This document shows positions 1 to 8,538 of a DNA stretch of 55,993 nt, in pieces. Made by a program: the position numbers and the translations under genes. The stretch is taken from positions 1 through 55,993 of the forward strand of contig JAJYHG010000167.1 of the NCBI GenBank assembly GCA_021784895.1, in the 5' to 3' direction. The stretch's first letter is position 1. Every line of letters starts with the position of its first letter. Below the pieces are notes generated by a model, which saw nothing but the letters and a program-made list of their open reading frames with translations, was not told the origin of the DNA and made no database searches. The DNA is from Actinomycetes bacterium. Its GTDB lineage: Bacteria; Actinomycetota; Thermoleophilia; Solirubrobacterales; Solirubrobacteraceae.

Positions 1-693
1 GATCTCCGCACCACGGCGCAGGCGACCGCCAAGCTGCTCACCGCCGCCGGCATCGACTTCGCGATCCTCGGCCCGCGCGAATCCTGCACCGGCGACCCGG
101 CGCGGCGCATGGGCAACGAGTACGTCTTCCAGGCGCTGGCCGAGCAGAACGTGCAGACGCTCAACGGCGCGGGTGTGCGCAAGATCATCGCCAACTGCCC
201 GCACTGCTTCAACACGCTGGCCAACGAGTACCCCGACTTCGGCGGCAACTACGAGGTCGTGCACCACTCAGAGCTGCTCGCGCGCCTGGTCGCCGAGGGG
301 CGCCTGCAGCCCGCGCGCGACGAGCAGCTGATGGTCACCTACCACGACTCCTGCTACCTGGCGCGCCACAACGACGTGCTGGAGGCTCCGCGCGCCCTGG
401 TAGGCGCGGTCGGCAGACCACTGCCGATGGCGCGCGCCGGGCGCGAGACCTTCTGCTGCGGCGCCGGCGGCGCGCACATGTGGATGGAGGAGCGCGCGAG
501 CCCGATCAACGAGGAGCGCGTGCGCGAGGCGGCCGGCACCGGCGCCAGCACGCTGGCGGTCGCCTGCCCCTACTGCACCGTGATGCTCGACGACGGCGTG
601 CAGTCAACCGGCGCCGGCCTGCGGGTGGCGGACGTCGCGACGCTGCTGGCCGAGGCGGTCGGGCCGGCGGCCGGCGTCGTTGCGGGTAGCTGA
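1..693 (+). CDS. Fe-S binding CCG-domain oxidoreductase, 3' part
   Basis: The reading frame is open from base 1, so the gene begins before the window; about 230 C-terminal residues are visible. They hold two cysteine-rich CCG modules of the heterodisulfide-reductase HdrB/GlpC/GlcF type: an early CPHCFN stretch with HHSE, then YHDSCYLARHN and FCCGAGG near the end. In this family such modules bind a 4Fe-4S-type cluster and pass electrons between a dehydrogenase and a quinone or other acceptor. Many actinobacterial members carry a membrane domain N-terminally, but that part is outside the window. A 13-bp hairpin at 705-734 follows the stop. The exact electron donor cannot be told from the sequence. 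Confidence 0.85.
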   Translation, partial: DLRTTAQATAKLLTAAGIDFAILGPRESCTGDPARRMGNEYVFQALAEQNVQTLNGAGVRKIIANCPHCFNTLANEYPDFGGNYEVVHHSELLARLVAEGRLQPARDEQLMVTYHDSCYLARHNDVLEAPRALVGAVGRPLPMARAGRETFCCGAGGAHMWMEERASPINEERVREAAGTGASTLAVACPYCTVMLDDGVQSTGAGLRVADVATLLAEAVGPAAGVVAGS

Positions 694-704
694 GCGTCTG
701 CTCT

Positions 705-734
705 CCGCGACCGGTCCCGCTGGACCGGTCGCGG
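705..734. terminator. Hairpin terminator between convergent genes
   Basis: A perfect 13-bp stem (705-717 with 722-734, core GACCGGTCC) closes a CGCT loop. It sits between two genes that converge and end at 693 and 746, the expected place for a bidirectional terminator. There is no T-tract, as is common in actinobacteria. Confidence 0.7.
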
Positions 735-745
735 GCCCGGCCGTC

Positions 746-1651
746 TCAGCTCGGCACCACCTGCCTGGCGACGTCCAGCAGCTCCGGCCAGTCGAGCGCG
801 CCGACCACACAGCGAGCGAACAGCCACAGCCTCACCCGCTCCGCGTCGAGGCCGGTGAGCGCCGCCATCCGCTCGCACAGCGCCCGCGGCTCCCGGCCGA
901 AGCGGGCGGCGGCGTTCAGGATGTGCTGGAGCACGTCGTAGGCGGGGTCGCCCAGGTAGGGCTTGGGGTCGACCATCAGCCACGGCTCGCGACGTGCGGA
1001 GAGCACGTTCTCGGCGTGCAGGTCGGTGCACAGCAGCCGCTGTTCCGTGGGCTCACGCGGGAGGGCGCGGAAGAGTTCGATGCCGGCGCGGGTCAGGCCG
1101 GGATCGACGGGTCCGCGCTGCACGTGCCCGTCGCCCTGCCCCGGCCCCTGGTTCTGCGCCCAGCGCTCGCAGCGCTCTGCCCAGTAGTCGCACAGCGTCG
1201 TGAGCGGCCGGAACGACGGCTGCGCGGGTGGCTCGATCCAGAGGCGCGTGAGCAGCCCCGCGATCACCTCGTCCTGGTGCTCGGGCGGCTCGTGCAGCAG
1301 CCAGTGACCGGGGCGTAGGCGCTCGAGCAACAGCAGCGTGGTGCGATCGTCGATCTGCTCGGCGTGATACAGCCTGACGGCGCCGTCGCCCGACCAGGCC
1401 GCGAGTCCGGCGGCTTCGTCCTCGGCCTCCTCGTGGCGGCAGGCGAGCTTCAGCACCGCCTCACCGTGAGCGGCGGTTCGCACCGGGGCGACCCAGGCAG
1501 TCTGCCCACCGGGTCGGAATGGCTCGCCGACCCAGTCGAGGCCGAGCCGGCAACGCGCGCCCGCCACCAGCTCCGGCAGCGCCGCGAGCCACTCGGAGCG
1601 CCCGCGCAGGTCCGCCTGAGCGGCGAGGTTCGCTGGCAGCGTCAGCGGCAC
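746..1651 (-). CDS. Aminoglycoside/hydroxyurea-type phosphotransferase
   Basis: A 301-residue protein of the APH(6)/hydroxyurea-phosphotransferase family, which moves phosphate from ATP to small molecules such as streptomycin. Visible motifs are the Brenner catalytic segment CTDLHAENVL (around residue 215) and the metal-binding MVDPKPYLGDP (around 230), followed by the helix that usually holds substrate. The GTG start at 1651 lies 20 bases after the stop of the upstream carboxypeptidase, without a clear ribosome binding site, so translation is probably coupled. Resistance to a clinical drug should not be assumed, since many chromosomal members have unknown substrates. Confidence 0.85.
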   Translation of the reverse strand: MPLTLPANLAAQADLRGRSEWLAALPELVAGARCRLGLDWVGEPFRPGGQTAWVAPVRTAAHGEAVLKLACRHEEAEDEAAGLAAWSGDGAVRLYHAEQIDDRTTLLLLERLRPGHWLLHEPPEHQDEVIAGLLTRLWIEPPAQPSFRPLTTLCDYWAERCERWAQNQGPGQGDGHVQRGPVDPGLTRAGIELFRALPREPTEQRLLCTDLHAENVLSARREPWLMVDPKPYLGDPAYDVLQHILNAAARFGREPRALCERMAALTGLDAERVRLWLFARCVVGALDWPELLDVARQVVPS

Positions 1652-1671
1652 TGGCGCGACCAGAGGGCTGC

Positions 1672-2931
1672 TCAGAGCCGCTCAAGCTTGTAGGCGAGTG
1701 ACGGTGCCGCGATCGACGCCGAGGCGGTGGCCGGCAGGCTGGTCGTGTGGCCGTTGACGTCGAGTTCAACGGTCGCGAGCTGCTCGCCGGCCTGGATCTG
1801 GTGGAGCCTGCCCTGCGCGAGCGCCGGCAGGACGGCGACGTGTACGGAGACCCGCTCGCCGGGGATCGCGAGAATGCTGAGTGACCTGGTGGTCCGGGCG
1901 GTGATCTGGTGGGCCCAGGGCGCGGTGAGCTCGAGCACCACACGGCCGCTGGGCACAATCACGACCCGGCGGATCTGCCGGGCGGCCACAACCCCAAGCT
2001 TGGCGCCCATGTTGAGCGCGTTCTGCAGGGCGTCCACGCCGGTTGCGCCGAGGATCGCACCCAGCACCGTGACGGTCTTGCCATCCACCCGGTGCCTGGA
2101 TGCGAACACGAAGTTCCCTCCGGCAAGGCCGGTCGAGCCGGTCTTGATCCCTACGACCCCGTCGCGGCCGAGGACGTCGTCGAGGTTGTAGACGGTGCCT
2201 GAGGCGGGCAGTGTCACGGCCGGCATTGCCACGATCTGGCGCAGCACGGGGTTGGCCATCACAGCCTGGGCGACCTTCACCATATCGGGGGCGGTGCCGA
2301 CGCTCGCGGGGTTGAGCCCCGACGGACCCACGAGGTGGGTGTCGCGCAGGCCGAGCGCTGAGGCCTCGTTGTTCATCGCCTGGACGAAATTGGCCATGCT
2401 GCCGTCCGACCACACGGCGAGCAGCCGGGCGAGGTTGTCAGCCGACGGGATCAGCATGCCCTCGAGCGCCTGCAGCTCGGTCAGGCGCTCGCCGGCTGTC
2501 ACCTTCAGCACCGAGTCGTGGACGGCGACGTCGGCGCGGTAGGCGGCCGCGTCGGCGGGCGTGATCGTGATCAGCGGGCCGCTCTGGCCGACATGCAGCG
2601 GATGCTGCTTGAGGATCACCAGCGCCGTGAACAGCTTGGCAACGCTCGCCAGCGACCGCGCCTCGGCGGTGCGCACGCCGCCGAGGCTGCCGAGCCCGTC
2701 GACCGCGACGGCGGCGGCGGCGTGCTTTGGCCAGGGCAGAGCGGCCGCCGTGCCGGGGGCGGCGAGGCTGGCCGGCAGGACCGTGCGCTCACGGATGGCC
2801 GGCACGCCCCGGCTGAGCTGCACCACGACCACTACCACGAGCACCGCGATCACAACGAGGCTTGCGAGCAGCAGCGGGCCGCCGCTCCTGCGTGCGCTGT
2901 GGCTCGAATCGATCTTCAGGTACTCGGGCAC
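1672..2931 (-). CDS. D-alanyl-D-alanine carboxypeptidase (PBP5-like)
   Basis: A 419-residue serine-type D-Ala-D-Ala carboxypeptidase (peptidase S11), which trims the terminal D-Ala of peptidoglycan stem peptides outside the membrane. A single N-terminal transmembrane segment (about residues 16-40) anchors it. The active-site triad motifs are present: SxxK in SLASVAKLF, an SxN-type motif in IPSADNLARLL, and KTG in GIKTGSTG. A C-terminal beta-rich region follows, as in PBP5. The GTG start at 2931 has a clear GGAGG ribosome binding site just upstream. The phosphotransferase follows 20 bases downstream on the same strand. Confidence 0.92.
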   Translation of the reverse strand: MPEYLKIDSSHSARRSGGPLLLASLVVIAVLVVVVVVQLSRGVPAIRERTVLPASLAAPGTAAALPWPKHAAAAVAVDGLGSLGGVRTAEARSLASVAKLFTALVILKQHPLHVGQSGPLITITPADAAAYRADVAVHDSVLKVTAGERLTELQALEGMLIPSADNLARLLAVWSDGSMANFVQAMNNEASALGLRDTHLVGPSGLNPASVGTAPDMVKVAQAVMANPVLRQIVAMPAVTLPASGTVYNLDDVLGRDGVVGIKTGSTGLAGGNFVFASRHRVDGKTVTVLGAILGATGVDALQNALNMGAKLGVVAARQIRRVVIVPSGRVVLELTAPWAHQITARTTRSLSILAIPGERVSVHVAVLPALAQGRLHQIQAGEQLATVELDVNGHTTSLPATASASIAAPSLAYKLERL

Positions 2932-3093
2932 TGTCCTCCAGTATGCGTCAGCGAGTTGTGTTGACGATTAAAGCGGTCGCTCTCCCGATACCCGCCTGGC
3001 GCCCGCTCCCTAACAGCCCGCTGTCGCACCCGCTGTTGCCGGCCCGCGCAGCAGCGGACGCTCCACGGTGAAGCGAGTTGTGCGCTCCTTGGA

Positions 3094-3729
3094 TCAGGCC
3101 ACGAGGATGATCTCGAGATGCCTGGGGCCGTGCACGCCCTGCACGCGCGAGAGCTCTATGTCGGCAGTGGCGGACGGGCCGGAGACCAGCGTGATGGCAC
3201 GGCGGCCGGAGCGGATCGAGGGGGCGAGGAGCTCAAGCGCCTCTGCGAGCGTGGCCACGATCTGTGAGGCAGCCACGACGCAGAGGTGCAGGTCCGGGAT
3301 CAGCGTCAGCACTCGGCGCCCCTGGTCCTCGGAGCCGTCGAGCACGACCGTGCCGCTCTCGGCGATCGCAGCCGTCGCACCGGTGATCGACCCGTCCAGG
3401 GCATCGAGGGCAGATGGGCTGAGCGCAGTGTCAATCAGCAGCTCGCGTCCAGCGGGGCGCCACCCCTGCGGTAGTCCGTCGGGGATGACAAGGCGCTCGG
3501 CGTGGTGGCGGGCACACGCATCCCCCAGCGCTTCAGCGACGCCGCCGGTGGCACAGGTGGTGACGTTTGCGCCAGAGCCGGTGGCACGTTGGACGAAAAG
3601 CTCGGCCAACCGCTCAGCCGGCAGCGGCGGGGACCGGTCGAGCTCAGCGGGAGGTCGCGGCGGTGCCTCGGAGGGGACGGCCAGGCCTGCGCGGATCGCC
3701 GCGAGCACCGCATCGCGGGCGCTGCTCAT
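3094..3729 (-). CDS. lutC: Lactate utilisation protein LutC (LUD domain)
   Basis: A 211-residue LUD-domain protein, third member of the LutABC complex that oxidises L-lactate to pyruvate. The family signature is visible in ITGATAAIAESGTVVLDGSE and the C-terminal VQGVHGPRHLEIILV. The start is placed at the ATG at 3729 because it overlaps the lutB stop by four bases (ATGA); an in-frame extension upstream lies wholly inside lutB. It is the last gene of the lutA-lutB-lutC run. Confidence 0.9.
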   Translation of the reverse strand: MSSARDAVLAAIRAGLAVPSEAPPRPPAELDRSPPLPAERLAELFVQRATGSGANVTTCATGGVAEALGDACARHHAERLVIPDGLPQGWRPAGRELLIDTALSPSALDALDGSITGATAAIAESGTVVLDGSEDQGRRVLTLIPDLHLCVVAASQIVATLAEALELLAPSIRSGRRAITLVSGPSATADIELSRVQGVHGPRHLEIILVA

Positions 3730-5138
3730 TGCGTACCTCCGCTTGCGCGCGCCGCCCACCATTCGCGGAAGGTCTGCTGCGGGATCTCGGGCAGCTCCCG
3801 GACTGAGGACCATGCGGCGAGCGGGCCGGGCAGGGTTCTCGCCAGCTGCGACCGCAGCGGTCTGCGGGCGAGGCGCAGCGCACGCTGCCCGGCTTGGTAG
3901 CGCCGGCGGTCGGAGAGCGTGCGCAGCAGCATCCTCATCGCGACCCGCTCCGTCACAGACTCTGCATCGGTCTCGGTGACGACCCGCTCGCGGAGGTGCA
4001 CGAGCAGCTTGGGGATGTCGATCCGGACCGGGCAGACCTCAGCGCAGGCGCCGCACAGGCTTGATGCGAAGGGCAGTGTCGGATGCTCGTGCATGCCCGC
4101 CAGCTGGGGGGAGATGATCGAGCCAATCGGCCCCGGGTAGGGCGCCTGGTAGGCGTGCCCGCCGACGTGCTCGTAGACGGGGCACGCGTTCAGGCAGGCG
4201 CCGCAGCGGATGCAGCGCAGCGCCTCGCGGCCGACTGGGTCAGCCAGCGCCCGCGTGCGGCCGTTATCGAGCAGGATCAGGTGAAACTCGCTGGGACCAT
4301 CACCCTCGTGCACGCCCGTGAACAGGGTCACGTATGAGCTCATGCGCGCGCCCACCGCGGAGCGCGGCAGCAGCCGCAGCATGACCGTCAGGTCCACAAG
4401 TCGCGGCAGGACCTTCTCGATGCCCATGATCGAGATCAGCGTGGGCGGCAGCGTGTTGCACATGCGTCCGTTGCCTTCGGACTCGACGAGCACGATCGTC
4501 CCCGACTCCGCCACGGCAAAGTTCGCGCCCGTGATCCCGACCTTGGCGCGCAGGAACCGCTCGCGCATGACCTGCCGCGCAGCCGCAGTCAGCTCAACCG
4601 GGTCGTCAGTCAGTCCGGGCAAGCCGAAGCTGCGCGCGAACAGGTCGCGGATCTCTCCGCGAGACATGTGGATTGCCGGCACGACGATATGCGACGGGCG
4701 GTCGTGCGCGAGCTGGACGATCATCTCAGCCAGGTCGGTTTCCCATGCCGTGATGCCCCGGAGCTCGAGGGCGTGATCGAGCCCGATCTCGTCCGTGGTC
4801 AGCGACTTCATCTTGATCGCCTCACGCGCACCGCGAGAATGCATCAGGTCGCCCACTAGGGCACAGGCCTCATCGCCGTCGCGTGCCCAGTGCACGCGCC
4901 CGCCCGCCGCGGTGACGCTGGCCTCTAGCCGCTCGAGGTGGGTGTCGAGACTCGATAACAGCTCGTGCTTGATCCAGGCCGCCTGGTCGCGGAGCCCCTC
5001 CCAATCCGTGATCTCGGCGACCGCAGCCTCGCGGTTGCCGCGGATCGTGCGGGTGGCGCGGCGCAGGTTGCGACGCAGCTGCGGATCAGCCAGCGCCACG
5101 GCCGCCGCCCGCGGGAACCCGTCGGCGCCTGGTCTCAT
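3726..5138 (-). CDS. lutB: Lactate utilisation iron-sulfur protein LutB
   Basis: A 470-residue protein with an N-terminal LUD domain (AVAESGTIVLVESEGNGR around residue 210) and a C-terminal pair of 4Fe-4S ferredoxin motifs, CIRCGACLNACPVYE (about 313-327) and CGACAEVCPVRIDIP (about 364-378). The family transfers electrons from L-lactate oxidation. Both neighbours overlap it by four bases, so the three subunits are translationally coupled. Length and domain order match the usual LutB. Confidence 0.93.
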   Translation of the reverse strand: MRPGADGFPRAAAVALADPQLRRNLRRATRTIRGNREAAVAEITDWEGLRDQAAWIKHELLSSLDTHLERLEASVTAAGGRVHWARDGDEACALVGDLMHSRGAREAIKMKSLTTDEIGLDHALELRGITAWETDLAEMIVQLAHDRPSHIVVPAIHMSRGEIRDLFARSFGLPGLTDDPVELTAAARQVMRERFLRAKVGITGANFAVAESGTIVLVESEGNGRMCNTLPPTLISIMGIEKVLPRLVDLTVMLRLLPRSAVGARMSSYVTLFTGVHEGDGPSEFHLILLDNGRTRALADPVGREALRCIRCGACLNACPVYEHVGGHAYQAPYPGPIGSIISPQLAGMHEHPTLPFASSLCGACAEVCPVRIDIPKLLVHLRERVVTETDAESVTERVAMRMLLRTLSDRRRYQAGQRALRLARRPLRSQLARTLPGPLAAWSSVRELPEIPQQTFREWWAARASGGTQ

Positions 5139-5872
5139 GGCGCGTCACCGTCGGCCGCGAGGATCTCGGCCAGGTGCATGACCCTTACGCCCGCGTTCAG
5201 CCGGCGCAGGCCGCCGTCTATGTGCATCAGGCACGATCGGTCGGGTGCAGTCACCACCTCGGACTGCGTCGCGAGAATGTGAGAGATCTTGTCGGTGAGC
5301 ATCGCTGAGGACATGGCCGCGTTGTTGACCGAGAAGGTCCCTCCGAAGCCGCAGCAGGTGGCCGCGTCCGGCAGCTCAACGACCTCGATCCCGCGCACCG
5401 CCCGCAACAGCCTCAAGGGCGCCCCACCCACGTGGATCATCCTGGTCGCGTGACAGGACGCGTGATAGGTCACGCGATGCGGGAAGTGCGCCCCGACGTC
5501 CTCCACGCCGAGCGCATCAGTCAGGAATTGCGAGAGCTCATAGACCCGCGCGGCGATCGCCTCGACTTCTGCGGCGAGCCGCTCGTCGCCGAACCGCCTG
5601 GCCAGCCGCGGGTAGTGCGCGACAACCATCGCGGCACATGAGCCAGATGGCGTCACGATCGCTGGAGCGTCGGTGAACGCGGCCGCGAACCGGCGCACGA
5701 GTGGCAGCAGGTCACGCCCATAGCCACTGCTGAAGTGCATCTGCCCGCAGCACGTCTGCTCGAGCGGGAAATCGACCTCCACCCCGAGCCGTTCCAGGAT
5801 CCGGACGGTCGCGACCCCGACCTCGGGAAACAGCGTGTCGCCCAAGCAGGTTATGAAGAGCGCCGCGCGCAT
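5135..5872 (-). CDS. lutA: Lactate utilisation Fe-S oxidoreductase LutA
   Basis: A 245-residue protein with two CCG cysteine modules (CCGQMHFSSGYG near residue 50 and CCGFGGTFSVNN near residue 180). It is the HdrB/GlpC-like subunit of the lactate oxidising complex. The start is set at the ATG at 5872 (MRAALFITCLGD), where homology begins; the frame stays open upstream but the extra 78 residues are low-complexity and arginine-rich. The stop overlaps the lutB start by four bases. It is the first gene of the lut run, 288 bases after the transporter gene. Confidence 0.92.
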   Translation of the reverse strand: MRAALFITCLGDTLFPEVGVATVRILERLGVEVDFPLEQTCCGQMHFSSGYGRDLLPLVRRFAAAFTDAPAIVTPSGSCAAMVVAHYPRLARRFGDERLAAEVEAIAARVYELSQFLTDALGVEDVGAHFPHRVTYHASCHATRMIHVGGAPLRLLRAVRGIEVVELPDAATCCGFGGTFSVNNAAMSSAMLTDKISHILATQSEVVTAPDRSCLMHIDGGLRRLNAGVRVMHLAEILAADGDAP

Positions 5873-6160
5873 TGCCGTGAGTGTCTCGCCCTCAGCCGAC
5901 GCTTGCTGCAAGCGAGCCCGGCACGGGGAGGTTTGACACGCCCTGGCGTGTTGCACCTCGGTGCCAGACGCCGGCCCGGGCGCCAGCAGCCCAGCTGCGC
6001 CGGTTGCCGCTGGCCGCTGGCCCTCCACGGTGCGCTTCGGCCGGCCGCGGCGTGACGCCAGGCGAGGGCGTGGACGGTTGAGACGCGGCGGGCACTGAAT
6101 TTCCACGCCCGGCCCGGGGCTCCAGGGCCAGAGCCAGAGCCCGCCACGTCACCGCAACCA
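5873..6160. other. Intergenic region between transporter and lutA
   Basis: No convincing gene was seen. A 7-bp inverted repeat ACACGCC-CT-GGCGTGT lies at 5936-5951 and a smaller one (CGCTTG-CTG-CAAGCG) near 5900. They could form an attenuating or terminating hairpin between the transporter gene and lutABC. Confidence 0.4.
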
Positions 6161-6823
6161 TCATCGCCCGTTCAGCCTGCCGAGTGGAAGCATGCTGTGC
6201 CCGTACGCATATTCGCTGATCTCGGCCGCCGCCATGTACAACGCTTGGCCCGCCAGGATCATCCCGGTCACGCCGCCGATGTGCAGCAACGCCGTGTGGC
6301 CGCCGTAGTTGCCCGCGGCCAGCAGCAGCAGCGTGAGCACGAGGTTGCTCAGCGCCAGCATGCTGGCGATCGTGGTCCGCAGGGATAACAGCCAGAACAT
6401 CGCCGCGACGATCGCAAAGGTGTAGAGCAGCAGCCCGGTGGCATGACCGGCCTGCGCAGGCGGGACACCCTTCGAGAACCACTGCAGGTAGGCAGCCAGC
6501 ACAATCCAGAACCCGCCGAAGGTCGAGAACAGGGCTCCGTTGAGCGTGTTGCCGGTGCGGATCTGGATCAATCCGCCCAATAGCTGGGTGGTGCCACCGA
6601 AGATCAGCCCGGTGCTGATGATCACCGGCACCACCGCGCTCGAAACACCTCCCGCGTTTACCAGGCTGATCATGAAGGTGACGGCCGCGAAGGCGATCAG
6701 GCACAGGGGCCCCGAGTTGCCCCAGGCGGACTGTGCGGACTGTGCGGGCTCAACGGCGGGCTCGACGCCGTACGACTCGGTGCGATCAACCTGAGCCGAC
6801 CGAGACGGCTGGACAGCGGACAT
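6161..6823 (-). CDS. AceTr/SatP-type (GPR1/FUN34/YaaH) organic acid transporter
   Basis: A 220-residue membrane protein with six predicted transmembrane helices, belonging to the acetate uptake transporter family (SatP in E. coli carries acetate and succinate). Homology starts at residue 32 or so with WGNSGPLCLIAFAAVTF. The conserved NPAPLGL signature is altered here to NSGPLCL. The ATG at 6823 is preceded by GAGGAG and is preferred to the upstream in-frame extension. It precedes lutABC on the same strand and faces the GntR gene, so lactate or another monocarboxylate is a likely substrate (inference from context). Confidence 0.85.
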   Translation of the reverse strand: MSAVQPSRSAQVDRTESYGVEPAVEPAQSAQSAWGNSGPLCLIAFAAVTFMISLVNAGGVSSAVVPVIISTGLIFGGTTQLLGGLIQIRTGNTLNGALFSTFGGFWIVLAAYLQWFSKGVPPAQAGHATGLLLYTFAIVAAMFWLLSLRTTIASMLALSNLVLTLLLLAAGNYGGHTALLHIGGVTGMILAGQALYMAAAEISEYAYGHSMLPLGRLNGR

Positions 6824-6867
6824 ATAGAACTCTCCTCTACTCCGGGACTGGACTTCTGCAGAATGTA

Positions 6868-6889
6868 AGACACGTATACATGTATGTCT
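6868..6889. promoter_or_regulatory. Candidate GntR operator in the lut divergent promoter
   Basis: A palindrome ATACATGTAT (6876-6885) is framed by AGACA and TGTCT. It lies in the 112-base AT-richer gap between the transporter and the divergent GntR gene. FadR-subfamily regulators commonly bind short TGTATACA-like palindromes in such gaps. Autoregulation and control of the lut block are inferred. Confidence 0.5.
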
Positions 6890-6935
6890 ATCCGTAGTAA
6901 GTACGGGTTTACCACGGGGTAGACTCCGAGCCGTC

Positions 6936-7619
6936 GTGGAGCCGCTACAAACCGTGTCCGTCATAGACGCTCTGGCCGAGCGTTTGCGGGAGCATGTCCT
7001 GGACGGCGATATACCGGCAGGCGCAGCGGTCGCCGAGACAGATATCGCCGCCCGGTTCGGCGTTTCCCGCCCCACCGCAAAGAGCGCCATCCTCACGCTC
7101 GTTCATCGCGGCCTGCTGCGCCGCGACGCCCACCGTTCCGCCTGCGTGCCAGCGCTCACCCGTGACGAGGTCTTTGACATCTACCAGGCTCGCATCCCGC
7201 TGGAGCTCGCGGCGGTCAAGGCGCTCGCCGAGCGAGCGGCCGTCAACGACGCAGTCAGGGACGCGTTCGGTGAACTGGGCGGGCTCAGCGACGACGTGCC
7301 TGCGAGCCGCTTCATAGCCGCCGACCTGCGCGCGCACCAAGCCCTCATCGATCAATGCAGCTCCACGCGGTTGCGGCGGCTCTACGGATTGCTGCTGGAC
7401 GAGATCCACCTCTGCATGATCCAGTCACGCTACGCGCTCGGCCGCGACCGAATCGCGCGCGAGCACGCCGCCGTGCTCGAAAGGATCGCCGCCGGCGACA
7501 CGGCAGGAGCGACGGAGGCAATGTGCGAGCACCTCCAGAACGCCGCACGCGACCTCGCGGACGCGATCGAACTGCCCAGATCAGCCGCCAGCGGCGGCAG
7601 CAGCAGCAGCAGCCGGTAG
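6936..7619 (+). CDS. GntR family regulator (FCD/FadR subfamily)
   Basis: A 227-residue regulator. Residues 8-70 form the winged helix-turn-helix (ERLREHVLDGDIPAGAAV, then ARFGVSRPTAKSAI), and residues 80-210 the all-helical FCD ligand domain (DLRAHQALIDQ, EHAAVLERIAAGD). The FCD domain usually binds carboxylic acids through a metal. Divergence from the transporter-lutABC run suggests an LldR/LutR-like role sensing lactate or a related acid. The start is GTG at 6936. The C-terminus ends in a short Gly/Ser run that is not part of the fold. Confidence 0.88.
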   Translation: MEPLQTVSVIDALAERLREHVLDGDIPAGAAVAETDIAARFGVSRPTAKSAILTLVHRGLLRRDAHRSACVPALTRDEVFDIYQARIPLELAAVKALAERAAVNDAVRDAFGELGGLSDDVPASRFIAADLRAHQALIDQCSSTRLRRLYGLLLDEIHLCMIQSRYALGRDRIAREHAAVLERIAAGDTAGATEAMCEHLQNAARDLADAIELPRSAASGGSSSSSR

Positions 7620-7703
7620 TGCCACAGGACACAAACCAGCGCCGGGGCTGTCGCCGGCGCGGGCTATCGTGCAGCAGCAAACCGAGCCGACCGGAGGTGT
7701 GAA

Positions 7704-8303
7704 GTGAGCGAAGCCCCCAAGCGAGCGCGCCGGAGCGCGGGGGAGCCGGCGCTGCAGGTCAAGGTGGCCCTGCGCGGCATCTCCAAGCCCCCCGTCTGGC
7801 GCCGGCTGATCTTGCCGGCAGACATGACCCTCGAGCACCTGCACCACGCCATCCAGGCATCGTTCGGCTGGACCGACATGCATCTGCATGTGTTCTCGAC
7901 AGGCGCAGGTGAGTACGGGGTCCCCGACCCCGGGCTCGGCTTCGGCGACGAGCGCAGGGTCCGGCTCGGAGCGCTCCTCGAGGAGCCGGGCGACCGTATC
8001 CAGTACACGTACGACTTCGGCGACGACTGGGAGCACAACATCACCCTGGAGAAGCTGCTCATCGCCGGGCTGGACGCGCAACTGCCAGCCTGTACCGCGG
8101 GCAAGGGCGCCTGCCCGCCCGAGGACTGCGGCGGCGCCTGGGGCTACGCCGACCTCAAGGCCGCCCTCGCCGACCCAGGTAACGAGGAACACGCGGACAT
8201 GCTCGAATGGCTGGGCCTTGACGGCTCGGAGGAGTTTGACCCCGCCGCCTTTGACCTCGCCGAGGCCAACTACGAGCTGGCGCTATCGGCGGCTGGCCGT
8301 TGA
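7704..8303 (+). CDS. Plasmid pRiA4b ORF-3 family protein
   Basis: A 199-residue protein of the pRiA4b ORF-3 family. Diagnostic segments are LKVALRGISKPPVWRR-like at residues 14-32, the HAIQASFGWTDMHLHVF stretch, and YTYDFGDDWEHNITLEK near 105-121, followed by a Cys-containing GKGACPPEDCGG loop. The function of the family is not established. It often occurs on plasmids and accessory islands. The GTG start has GGAGG about seven bases upstream. It opens a small accessory patch containing two decayed toxin-antitoxin genes. Confidence 0.85.
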   Translation: MSEAPKRARRSAGEPALQVKVALRGISKPPVWRRLILPADMTLEHLHHAIQASFGWTDMHLHVFSTGAGEYGVPDPGLGFGDERRVRLGALLEEPGDRIQYTYDFGDDWEHNITLEKLLIAGLDAQLPACTAGKGACPPEDCGGAWGYADLKAALADPGNEEHADMLEWLGLDGSEEFDPAAFDLAEANYELALSAAGR

Positions 8304-8478
8304 CCCACCGGCGCTGATCGAGTTCGTGCGCGGGCATGGATGTGACGGCCTGCGCCACGCCGAGTACGTGGCGATCACTCAGCTGCAGGCCGACGCGCTC
8401 GTGGCCTGTGACCCTGCACTGAGCTGAGCCGCCTGCGGGCTGATCGAGCTCGCGCCGCTGTCGTCACTGTTCTCCTGA
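8304..8478 (+). pseudogene. vapC-like PIN toxin remnant (C-terminal fragment)
   Basis: Directly after the previous stop, one frame reads ALIEFVRGHGCDGLRHAEY, then VAITQLQADALVACDPALS, a TGA at 8425-8427, and on in the same frame AACGLIELAPLSSLFS to a second TGA at 8476-8478. This matches the end of VapC-type PIN nucleases: an acidic residue before YVAI, a CD or TLD strand, then a short APL...L tail. The N-terminal two thirds are missing and the frame is interrupted, so it is read as a degraded toxin gene. No antitoxin is seen beside it. Confidence 0.5.
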
Positions 8479-8538
8479 AGGCCGGCTCGCGAGCCAGATC
8501 CCGGGTGCCAGGTAGAGTCCTCGGGCGCTAACTCAGGG

